NCBI GenBank assembly: GCA_964629965.1
Contig: CAZVRZ010000003.1
Location: forward strand, 24,761-88,760
DNA length: 64,000 bases
Direction of reading: 5' to 3'
Source: CAZVRZ01 sp964629965
GTDB taxonomy: Bacteria > Chloroflexota > Anaerolineae > Anaerolineales > UBA4823
Made by a program: the position numbers and the translations under genes. Of this stretch, positions 53,931 through 62,072 are shown in pieces (within the stretch, counting starts at the first letter, position 1; each line of letters starts with the position of its first letter). The notes below the pieces were generated by a model that worked only from the letters and a program-made list of their open reading frames with translations, did no database searches and had not been told where the DNA came from.

Positions 53931-55154
53931 TTATCCAAGATATTCGCGCAGTCTGCGCCGGATCGCCGGATGGCGCAGCCGGCTGAGGGCCTGCGCTTCG
54001 ATCTGGCGAACGCGCTCGCGCGTTACACCCATCTTCCGCCCGACTTCTTCCAGCGTATAAGCCTGGCCATCCAACAAACCGTAGCGCAGTTGTAAAATGC
54101 GCACTTCGCGCGGCGGCAGCGAGTTCAACACGCTGTCCAGGTGCTCGCGCAGCAGGTTATACGTGGCAGTTTCGTCAGGAGCAGGCACTTCTTCATCCTG
54201 GATGAAATCACCCAGCACAGAATCCTCTTCGTCGTCCGTAGGCGTTTCCAGCGATAGAGGCCGCCGGGCAACCTGGATCATATTCTCAACCTTTTGCGGG
54301 GTAACTTCCAAGGCGTTTGCCAACTCATCCACTGTTGGGTCGCGCCCCAGGCGCTGGGTGAGCTGGTGCTGTACCCGCAGCAGTTTATTGATCTGATCGC
54401 CCATGTGAACGGGCACTCTGATCGTGCGTCCCTGGTCGGCGATAGCACGCGTCACAGCCTGGCGGATCCACCAGGTAGCGTAGGTACTGAACTTGTGCCC
54501 ACGGCGGTAATCGAATTTCTTGGCGGCGCGGATCAAGCCAATATTGCCCTCCTGGATCAAATCCAGGAACGGCACACCGCGCCCCATATATTTCTTAGCA
54601 ACGCTGATCACCAGGCGAGAATTGGCCGTGATCAAATGCTCACGAGCGACCCAACCATCTTCGATCAATTCTTGCAGCTCAGCCCGGCGCCGAGAACCCA
54701 CACCACCTCGGGCCAACTCTTCACGCGCCAGGCGGCCGCGCTCGATACGCTGCGCCAGGTCTACTTCTTCTGGTGCTGTTAGCAGAGGAACACGCCCAAC
54801 CTCTTTCAGGTATAGGCCAATCGTATCATCGGTATCAATATTTGCCAGGTAGTTATCATCCAGAGCAACCGTCTTGGCAATTTCTTCTTCGGCTTCTTCT
54901 TCATCGACTGTGGTCAGTTCTTCTTCGGTAGGAGTGCCGACCACCGTCTCATCGACATAAGGAATACCAGCGCTCAACAAGGCAGCAAATGTCTCTTCTA
55001 GCTGATCCACGTCCTGTTCCGCCTCAGGGAAAAAGCTGAGAATATCATCAATCGTTACATACGATTTTTGCCGCCCCATCTCGATCAAACGGGCGACCGC
55101 GGGATTTTCATTCTCGTGATCATCTATGCTTTGAATTAGCTCATTATCAATCAT
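53931..55154 (-). CDS. rpoD: primary RNA polymerase sigma factor (RpoD/SigA)
   Basis: 407-residue group 1 or 2 sigma-70 factor. A region 1.1-like N-terminus (about 10-75, [20 protein letters not shown]) and acidic linker precede region 1.2 ([18 protein letters not shown]), region 2 ([20 protein letters not shown] and [16 protein letters not shown]), region 3 and region 4 ([20 protein letters not shown]). The region 1.1 makes it likely to be the housekeeping factor rather than a stress paralogue. Confidence 0.9.
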   Translation of the reverse strand: MIDNELIQSIDDHENENPAVARLIEMGRQKSYVTIDDILSFFPEAEQDVDQLEETFAALLSAGIPYVDETVVGTPTEEELTTVDEEEAEEEIAKTVALDDNYLANIDTDDTIGLYLKEVGRVPLLTAPEEVDLAQRIERGRLAREELARGGVGSRRRAELQELIEDGWVAREHLITANSRLVISVAKKYMGRGVPFLDLIQEGNIGLIRAAKKFDYRRGHKFSTYATWWIRQAVTRAIADQGRTIRVPVHMGDQINKLLRVQHQLTQRLGRDPTVDELANALEVTPQKVENMIQVARRPLSLETPTDDEEDSVLGDFIQDEEVPAPDETATYNLLREHLDSVLNSLPPREVRILQLRYGLLDGQAYTLEEVGRKMGVTRERVRQIEAQALSRLRHPAIRRRLREYLG

Positions 55155-55285
55155 TCTTTCTCCAACAATCCACTTTTCTTCTAAACCACAAAATCGTCAA
55201 ACCAACAATATCTATCCTATACAGGATACATCTTTTTTCCTGCGAAATCAATACCCTTACTGTTTTGCAATGATAATGATATCTT

Positions 55286-55876
55286 TTACGGAGCCGGCGT
55301 GCTCTCAAGCGCATTGCCTTCGGCTGTAGGCGTTACGATGGGAGGGGTAACTAACAGATCCAGCACGGGCATCATATTATATTTCCCTGCCACCGCCACG
55401 GTTCCATTCGCCTGGCGCACATAATAACCGCTGCCAGTGGGTGTCAAATTCCCCACCTGTAAAACCTGGCGAGTGCCATCGACCAGCACAATGGTAACAA
55501 TGTTGACAGGCTTAGTCAGTCCGATAGCATCCAAACCTAGCTGAGGGTTAATACTGGTGAGCGCTCGCGTTCCCGCCATCTGCACTGCCGCTTCATCAAC
55601 CAAAGCGGCATCGATCATATCGGGCACTGGTTCCGTCATCATCCACGTTCCGGTGCTGTCTCTCTGAAAAACCACATAGTTACCCGATGCATCCTCCACC
55701 CGCAAAGTTTGGATCAGGGATGAATCAGATACATCGAAGACCATGGGAGGCTGCGGAGTGATCGTGGCTGCTCCCGTAGGAAGCGGCTCGGCTTTCAAGG
55801 GCTTATTTTGCAAGTAATATACTACTCCCAGCAGAGCAAGAAAAGCAACGACCAGTACTAAAGTAGAACGACGCAT
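55286..55876 (-). CDS. DUF4340 family membrane-anchored protein
   Basis: 196 residues. An N-terminal membrane segment (about 5-22) is followed by an extracytoplasmic domain with WMMTEPVPDMIDAALVDEAA and VTIVLVDGTRQVLQVGN, typical of DUF4340. It lies 6 bases after the GldG-like gene, an arrangement often seen with this ABC system, and is probably an accessory of it. Function unknown. Confidence 0.8.
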   Translation of the reverse strand: MRRSTLVLVVAFLALLGVVYYLQNKPLKAEPLPTGAATITPQPPMVFDVSDSSLIQTLRVEDASGNYVVFQRDSTGTWMMTEPVPDMIDAALVDEAAVQMAGTRALTSINPQLGLDAIGLTKPVNIVTIVLVDGTRQVLQVGNLTPTGSGYYVRQANGTVAVAGKYNMMPVLDLLVTPPIVTPTAEGNALESTPAP

Positions 55877-55882
55877 AAGGTT

Positions 55883-57451
55883 TTACCCTCGGTTCTTGCG
55901 CATGATCAGCATCACAATACCCGCTACGATTGCAATACCGGGCAACAAAATCACTGAGACCAACACGATCAAGGCTTTGGTATAGGCCGTTGCAGTCAAT
56001 GTAAGCGTACGCGTGGTAGTTTGCTTCGGGGTCAAATCGATCAAATCATCCTGCTTGACGGCCCAATCGATCAGGTTAATGGATAAATCGGGGTTGCCAT
56101 AAGCAGAAGCGTACCCATCAGATGGAAAATCCGAATCGCCTACCACCACCAAACGAGCACCGCTGCTGTAGTTTTCAGAAGCCACCAATAACGCCAAGGG
56201 CCCCATATGATCCGTACCTTCCAGGTATTCTGGAACTGCGCCGGTGGTTAGCGAAGCCAGGTCGGTTTCTCCCCAAGATTGGTTGGAAGTGGCGACAACT
56301 TTCACAGAGCTGACCCCGCTGATGTTCGTATCCACAAACAAGCTGCGAGCGCTGGGGAAGAAAGCAACCGTATTCTGGTCCTTTAGCGAGGTTACGATCT
56401 TATGGTTGCCATATTCGCTGCCCACCGCCATGTAGGGCTGTCCAACCAGGTTCTGCCCAACCAGATCCACGATAACATCTTCTTCGGCTTTAATGCCCCA
56501 GGTTTCGGCAAGATATGCTGCCAGCAGGTCGGGGGTGTCGCCGAACTGTGATAGGATGGATGGTTCCAGCAGGACGACCAACGAGCCGCCGTTGGCTGCA
56601 TAGTCGCGTATCAACGCTACTTCACCTTCCAACAAAGGCTGCATGGGGCCGGCAACCACCAGGGCGCTGGCATCTGCCGGAATGCCATCCGTGGCAAGCA
56701 GGTTAAGCAGCTTTACCATGTAATTTTTACCCTGCATCGTCGCCTTTAGCTGGCTGTAGGATTGGTTACCCGCATCATCAGGGTTATATTCGCCATGTCC
56801 GGTCAAGAAGTAGACCACCTTTTGGCCACCGCTCATCAAGCGAAGCAGCGCACCGGTTACTCCCTCTTCAGTGATTGTACCGGCCTGTTGTTGATTGGCC
56901 CCCATGAACAAAACAATGGTACCGTCGCGGGTCACATTGGCCTGCTGAGCCGCAATCGGATCTGCTTCAGGATCCTTAAACTCATAGGTAAAATCACCCT
57001 TGGAATGAAACTTATACGATTCGAGCAGGTCTTTCGCCGCACTGGTATCATAACGCCCGGTATAAAATGCTACCGCGTTAACCGGCTCAGATAGATTTTT
57101 CAATACATCAATCGTCTCAGCTGACAGAGTATTTTCTTTGTCTTCGGTCAAATCCCAGCGCTTATCACTCTGAAAGACCAGGTAATTGAGCACAACCATG
57201 ATGCCAATGAAAGCTATCAGCACCACAGCAGCATTGCTGCCATAACGAGCCTGGCGCCCGGTCAAAGCTTTACGCGCCCGTTCCGGATCTAACAAGATCG
57301 CGGCTGCCAGGCCAATGACCACCAGGGCCAGGCTGATCTGTAAAGGCAGGTTAAAGGAGCGCTGGATGAGATATAACCCTGCAGAAACAAAAGCTGCCAG
57401 CAAGGCAAGAACCAAACCCAAAGGGGCAAAACGTCGATATTTCGAGTCCAT
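55883..57451 (-). CDS. GldG-like ABC system component
   Basis: 522 residues. Two membrane segments near the N-terminus and one at the C-terminus enclose a large outer domain containing FYTGRYDTSAAKDLLESYKF, VVYFLTGHGE, and GGSLVVLLEPSI, the GldG/IFT52-like fold. GldG accompanies GldA and GldF in gliding Bacteroidetes and in many non-gliding bacteria. It is cotranscribed with the ABC genes (3-base gap upstream). Function here unknown. Confidence 0.85.
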   Translation of the reverse strand: MDSKYRRFAPLGLVLALLAAFVSAGLYLIQRSFNLPLQISLALVVIGLAAAILLDPERARKALTGRQARYGSNAAVVLIAFIGIMVVLNYLVFQSDKRWDLTEDKENTLSAETIDVLKNLSEPVNAVAFYTGRYDTSAAKDLLESYKFHSKGDFTYEFKDPEADPIAAQQANVTRDGTIVLFMGANQQQAGTITEEGVTGALLRLMSGGQKVVYFLTGHGEYNPDDAGNQSYSQLKATMQGKNYMVKLLNLLATDGIPADASALVVAGPMQPLLEGEVALIRDYAANGGSLVVLLEPSILSQFGDTPDLLAAYLAETWGIKAEEDVIVDLVGQNLVGQPYMAVGSEYGNHKIVTSLKDQNTVAFFPSARSLFVDTNISGVSSVKVVATSNQSWGETDLASLTTGAVPEYLEGTDHMGPLALLVASENYSSGARLVVVGDSDFPSDGYASAYGNPDLSINLIDWAVKQDDLIDLTPKQTTTRTLTLTATAYTKALIVLVSVILLPGIAIVAGIVMLIMRKNRG

Positions 57452-57454
57452 ACT

Positions 57455-58211
57455 TTACCGCCATCTCCGTGTCTCAATGGACACTGCGCCGATAATAAGG
57501 AAAACTGCTGTGAGCGTCAGGTAATAAACAACTGCGCTCAACTGGATTACGCCCTGATAAAGCGTGTCATAAAAGTGAGTGCTCATATCCAAATAACTGA
57601 GCAGAGTACTACTCGCTCCGGTAGCGCCAACGGCCTGTGAAAACATACCTAAAATCCACCAGAACAAAGCAATCACGCCGAATGTGGTGATATAGGCAGC
57701 CACCTGGTTATTGAATAACGAGGAAACAGCCACGCCAATGCTCAGGAAAGTCATGACCACCAGGATCACGCCCAGGTAACCGCTCACCATCAACCCCTGG
57801 TCAATCCCGGGGCTGGTAATCAGGTGCAGCGCAATCGGGTAGACCAAGGTGGCCGCCAGCAGGGTCAGCACAAACAGCAAGGCGCCCAACCACTTGCCGA
57901 CCACCAGTTCCAGGTCTCGCACCGGAGCCGTGAGAAGCAGTTCCATCGTTCCCTGGCGCTGCTCATCTGCAATCAGGCGCATAGAGAAAGCAGGGCAGNN
58001 NNNNNNNNAGGAACATCAGTGGTCCGGTGATAGACTGCACGTTGGGTGGAGGCACCTGTCCAAATGAATCCAGGCTGACAACCAGGGTAGCAGCGATCAC
58101 GCCACCGATCACAAAAAAGGTGACCGCAGCAAACGCATAGGCCGTAAAGCTGGAGAAAAAGGCCTTATATTCGCGGCTAGCAATCGTCCAAATATTACGC
58201 ATAAATTCCAT
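57455..58211 (-). CDS. GldF-like ABC permease, interrupted by an assembly gap
   Basis: ABC-2-type permease. The N-terminal part (58211 down to 58009) has the first membrane segment (AYAFAAVTFFVIGGVIAATL) and ends before the N-run. After the gap the sequence reads PAFSMRLIADEQRQGTMELL, the usual junction in GldF proteins, followed by further membrane segments. The two parts are in different frames if the gap is taken as ten bases, so the gap length is wrong rather than the gene broken. It lies between the ATPase and GldG genes. Confidence 0.82.
57999..58008. other. assembly gap (10 N)
   Basis: Ten unknown bases inside the permease gene. Flanking frames (codons counted from 58211 and from 57982) are out of step by one, so the true length is not ten. 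Confidence 0.98.
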
Positions 58212-58219
58212 CCTCCGGC

Positions 58220-59239
58220 TTACTCAGCCGATTGTTCCTCAGATTCGCCCGGTTCGTCGACTCCAACCTCATCCGAGCTAATAGCTTCATCGAGAATTTC
58301 ATCTCCTGCTGTGGCAGGCGGCTCTGGCTCATCCCGGGTTAGCTGCATAAAGATCTCTTCCAGGCTCATTCCGATGGGACGCAGTTCCAAAAGATCATAA
58401 CCTGCCGTGATGACGGCCCTGGCAACCTCCGGGCGCACCTCTTGCCCGGCGTATGTCTCGAATTCGAATGATCCATCGCCGCCGCGCTGAACATTTAAGA
58501 CGCCTGGCACGTTTGCGATGGTGGTATCCAATTCATGTTCATCGCCGCGAACCCGCACTGCCACGCGCTGCGAACCCGTCAGGCGGCCCTGTAACTGCTC
58601 GGGGGTATCCTCAGCTACGATGTGACCTTTGTTAATAATGAGAACGCGGTCACAGATCTGTTGGGCTTCCGAAAGAATATGCGTGGAAAGCAACACGGCG
58701 TGCTTTTTGCCGATCTCACGGATCAGGTGGCGCACTTCCACGATCTGCGCCGGGTCGAGGCCAATCGTCGGTTCATCGAGGATCAGTACCTCAGGATCAT
58801 GGATCAATGCTTGCGCCAGGCCAATGCGCTGCCGCATACCCTTGGATAGGCTGCTGATATAGCTTTCCGAGCGTTCTTCCATATGCACCACTTCGAGGAC
58901 ATCATCTACCCGGTCTTCCACGTCTCGCACATGATGAAGATCTGCCATGAATTTCAAGTATTCGAACACGGTCATATCCGGGTATAAAGGAACCGTTTCG
59001 GGCAGGTAACCCACACGCCTTCGTACTTCCAAAGATTGTTCTACCACATCAAAACCGGCAACCTTTGCTACACCTGAGGTGGGAGGCATAAAACCACACA
59101 GAATACGCATGGTGGTCGTCTTGCCGGCCCCATTGGGGCCTAAGAAGCCCAGGATCTCTCCATCCTCAGCATGAAAGGTCAGGTTGTCAATGGCGCGCCG
59201 GGCGCCATACTCCTTCGTTAAACCTTCAACCTGGATCAT
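58220..59239 (-). CDS. ABC transporter ATP-binding protein (GldA-like)
   Basis: 339 residues. Walker A GPNGAGKTT (K40), signature LSKGMRQRIGLAQAL, Walker B VLILDEPTIGLDP and the switch His in LLSTHILSEAQQ are all present. A C-terminal domain of about 100 residues and an acidic tail follow. It energises the GldF permease encoded 8 bases downstream. The substrate is unknown. Confidence 0.9.
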   Translation of the reverse strand: MIQVEGLTKEYGARRAIDNLTFHAEDGEILGFLGPNGAGKTTTMRILCGFMPPTSGVAKVAGFDVVEQSLEVRRRVGYLPETVPLYPDMTVFEYLKFMADLHHVRDVEDRVDDVLEVVHMEERSESYISSLSKGMRQRIGLAQALIHDPEVLILDEPTIGLDPAQIVEVRHLIREIGKKHAVLLSTHILSEAQQICDRVLIINKGHIVAEDTPEQLQGRLTGSQRVAVRVRGDEHELDTTIANVPGVLNVQRGGDGSFEFETYAGQEVRPEVARAVITAGYDLLELRPIGMSLEEIFMQLTRDEPEPPATAGDEILDEAISSDEVGVDEPGESEEQSAE

Positions 59240-59364
59240 AATTCCTCTCCTATACGAACAAAAAGCACGGCAACCGTATGGCGGAGGCAGTGCTCAAAAA
59301 TATGGCGAGCCTAAAAATATTCTTCTCGCTTTAATTCCAAAAAGAGTCTTAACACCCGTGTAAG

Positions 59365-59394
59365 TTTATACAACAAATGAAGAGGCAAAGTCAA
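59365..59394 (-). promoter_or_regulatory. promoter of the ABC operon
   Basis: On the minus strand TTGACT (59389-59394), 18 bases, TATAAA (59365-59370). The inverted repeat ACAC-CC-GTGT (59352-59361) lies where transcription would start and could be an operator. The leader to the ATPase ATG is about 120 bases. Confidence 0.6.
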
Positions 59395-59451
59395 GCAAAT
59401 CAACAATCTTCTAATAGAACGCTAATATTGTTAATCTCGATTTCATTTGGA

Positions 59452-59480
59452 TTGACTTTTTGTCTTTCGGCGGGTAAAAT
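59452..59480 (+). promoter_or_regulatory. promoter of the pyrophosphatase gene
   Basis: TTGACT (59452-59457), 17 bases, TAAAAT (59475-59480), five of six matches in each box. Start near 59487, giving a leader of about 125 bases. The 372-base gap between the ABC operon and hppA (59240-59611) holds this promoter, the opposite ABC promoter and the hairpin below; no gene is seen in it. Confidence 0.7.
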
Positions 59481-59547
59481 TGGGCGCAATGTTAAGTGCC
59501 CACATTGTACCGGATAATGTTATAAACATTATCATATATCAAGATCC

Positions 59548-59585
59548 AACAGCCCAAACGCAATTGCGGGTGGGTTGTTATTTTT
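59548..59585 (+). terminator. attenuator-like hairpin in the hppA leader
   Basis: AACAGCCCA (59548-59556) pairs with TGGGTTGTT (59571-59579), allowing one G-U pair, with ACGCAATTGCG in the loop, and TTTTT (59581-59585) follows. It lies between the hppA promoter and start codon. Confidence 0.5.
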
Positions 59586-59611
59586 AATCCCACGATTGTT
59601 CTGGAGGTAAC

Positions 59612-61918
59612 ATGAATTTATTAGGTTTAGCAAGACATGGTTTGAATAGTTTTGAGCAAATAGCGATCATTTTCGTTTTGCTCACCGCGTTCATCAGTTT
59701 GTTTTATGCCTGGCTGCTGCGCGGCAACGTCATGAAGAAGGATAAAGGCACAGCCAAGATGCAAGAGGTCTGGAATGCCATTCGCATTGGCGCAGACAGC
59801 TACCTCAAGCGTCAACTGCGTACCATCATCCCGCTCATTGCTATCCTGGCGGTAGCTCTCTTCTTGAGCGTATATGTGGTTCCACCCAGCCGAGAAGCAC
59901 TGGAAGAATTCCCCACCAACACGACCATGATCATTGCGATCGGACGAACGATCGCCTTCATCATGGGCGCCTTCTTCTCTCTGACCGTCGGTCAATTAGG
60001 CATGCGCATGGCCATCCAGGCTAATGTGCGCGCCGCCTCTGCTGCCCGCCGTGGTTTTAACGAAGCACTGACCATCGCCTACTACGCCGGCACGATCACC
60101 GGTATGCTCACCGATGGCTTGGGTTTGTTCGGCGGCACAGTCATCTTCATTATCTTTGGTAAGGCTGCGCCAGATGCCCTGCTGGGCTTTGGCTTTGGCG
60201 GTACACTGTTAGCGCTGTTCATGCGCGTGGGTGGCGGTATTTACACCAAAGCCGCCGATGTTGGCGCAGACCTGGTCGGTAAGGTAGAGAAAGATATCCC
60301 CGAAGACGACCCCCGCAATGCGGCCGTGATTGCTGACCTGGTTGGTGATAACGTGGGCGACTGCGCCGGTATGGCAGCAGATATCTTTGAGAGTTACGAA
60401 GTCACTATTGTTTCCGGCTTGCTCTTGGGCCTGGCGCTCGTAGCCGCCGACCCCACTCATAATCTCAAGTGGATCGTATTTCCTCTGATCATCCGCGCCA
60501 TTGGCGTGATCAGCTCGATCCTGGGTACTTTCACCGTCCCGATCTGGGAAAAATTCCCGCTCAAATTCTTGCGGGCGCACGATGCCGAAGAAGCCATGTT
60601 CCGCTCCTATGAAGTCTCCAGCGTGAACACCATCATCTGGGCATTTGTGCTGGCTCTCGCTTACGGTCAAGACTGGAGACTGGGCATGCTCACTACCATC
60701 GGCGTCGGCCTGGCAGTGGCCTTTAACCCACTGACATCCTACTTCACCTCGACCAAGAAGGCCCCCGTCAAAGAGATTGTGGAATCTACCAAGACCGGTG
60801 CCGCAACCACCATTCTCTCCGGCCTGTCGGTGGGTATGGAATCCAGCGTCTATGCGCTGTTGGTCATTGCGCTCAGCTTTATCTTAGCCCTGCTGTTGTA
60901 CGCTGGCGATGGCGCGCTGTATGTTCTGTATGCGGTAGCCATGATCGGTATCGGCATGCTCAGCCACACCGGCAACAATGTGGCGATGGACTCTTACGGG
61001 CCTATTTCCGATAATGCCAATGGCATCGGTGAAATGGCCTGGCACGATATGGACGATGAAGAAACGAAAAAGGCTCGCCAGATCATGGCAGACCTGGATG
61101 CTGTCGGCAATACTACCAAAGCGATCACCAAGGGTGTTGCCATTGCTTCCGCCGTGATCGCTGCAGTCAGCCTGTTCGCTTCATTCATCACAGACGTTGT
61201 CCGCGTGCAAGAGCAGCTCATGGTTCCTGTAGCCGATATGCTTAAAGGCATCGATATCTCGAAGACACAGGTTTTCATTGGCCTGCTCATCGGCGGCGCC
61301 CTGCCCTGGCTGTTTAGCTCCCTTTCTATCCGCGCCGTCAGCCGCGCGGCCGCCTTGATCGTAGAAGAGGTTCGCCGCCAGTTCCGCATCCCCGGTTTGA
61401 TGGAAGGCAAAGTTCAACCTGATTACGCCCGCGTGGTAGGCATTTCTACCGAAGCTGCCCAGAAAGAATTGATCCCTCTGGCAACGATCTCCGTCTTGTC
61501 TCCCCTGATCATTGGCCTGATCCTGCAGGTAGAAGCCTTGGGCGGGTTCCTGGCGGGTATCATCCTGAGCGGTCAGCTCCTGGCAGTATTCATGTCCAAC
61601 AGCGGTGGCGCCTGGGATAACTCCAAAAAAGCAATTGAAGACGAACCACGCGACCTGCTAGCAAATACCGGTAAAGGCTCCGAGCGTCACAAAGCAAGCG
61701 TGGTTGGTGATACCGTTGGCGATCCCCTCAAAGATACAGCCGGCCCGGCCCTCAACCCGATGATCAAAGTCGTTAACATGGTCAGCCTCTTGGCTGCGCC
61801 GGTCATTGTGAAATACAGTGAGCTCAACGCGGGTGTGGTCATCGTTGCCGTCGTCATGCTGGCAGGTGTGATTTGGGCACTGATGCGCAGCAAAGGGAAT
61901 GCTAAAACCATCGCATAA
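59612..61918 (+). CDS. hppA: membrane-bound ion-pumping pyrophosphatase, K+-independent type
   Basis: 768 residues, about sixteen membrane segments. The pyrophosphate site motifs DVGADLVGKVEKDIPEDD (from D216) and LVGDNVGDCAGMAADIFESY are intact, as are the C-terminal HKASVVGDTVGDPLKDTAGP residues. In GNTTKAITKG, Lys503 and Thr506 stand where K+-dependent enzymes have Ala and Gly, so it should not need K+ and most likely pumps protons. It converts pyrophosphate energy into an ion gradient. GGAGG precedes the ATG. Confidence 0.93.
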   Translation: MNLLGLARHGLNSFEQIAIIFVLLTAFISLFYAWLLRGNVMKKDKGTAKMQEVWNAIRIGADSYLKRQLRTIIPLIAILAVALFLSVYVVPPSREALEEFPTNTTMIIAIGRTIAFIMGAFFSLTVGQLGMRMAIQANVRAASAARRGFNEALTIAYYAGTITGMLTDGLGLFGGTVIFIIFGKAAPDALLGFGFGGTLLALFMRVGGGIYTKAADVGADLVGKVEKDIPEDDPRNAAVIADLVGDNVGDCAGMAADIFESYEVTIVSGLLLGLALVAADPTHNLKWIVFPLIIRAIGVISSILGTFTVPIWEKFPLKFLRAHDAEEAMFRSYEVSSVNTIIWAFVLALAYGQDWRLGMLTTIGVGLAVAFNPLTSYFTSTKKAPVKEIVESTKTGAATTILSGLSVGMESSVYALLVIALSFILALLLYAGDGALYVLYAVAMIGIGMLSHTGNNVAMDSYGPISDNANGIGEMAWHDMDDEETKKARQIMADLDAVGNTTKAITKGVAIASAVIAAVSLFASFITDVVRVQEQLMVPVADMLKGIDISKTQVFIGLLIGGALPWLFSSLSIRAVSRAAALIVEEVRRQFRIPGLMEGKVQPDYARVVGISTEAAQKELIPLATISVLSPLIIGLILQVEALGGFLAGIILSGQLLAVFMSNSGGAWDNSKKAIEDEPRDLLANTGKGSERHKASVVGDTVGDPLKDTAGPALNPMIKVVNMVSLLAAPVIVKYSELNAGVVIVAVVMLAGVIWALMRSKGNAKTIA

Positions 61919-61960
61919 ACACGATGGATGAGTGCATCTAAGTTCATCTCCAAAATTTTC

Positions 61961-61998
61961 CCCCTTCCTAAGGATAATCCCCTGGGAAGGGGCTTTTT
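61961..61998 (+). terminator. terminator after hppA
   Basis: CCCCTTCC (61961-61968) pairs with GGAAGGGG (61985-61992) and is followed by C and five T. It lies 43 bases after the hppA stop. Confidence 0.8.
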
Positions 61999-62072
61999 AT
62001 TAAGAATGACTAAAATACTACTTGCATCTTCGGACAGATTAGGGCATACTTAGAGGGAGGGAGCTTTTACTT

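Noticed and set aside
57455..58211. True frameshift or pseudogene in the ABC permease
   Set aside because: The frame change coincides exactly with the run of N, and protein similarity continues on both sides.
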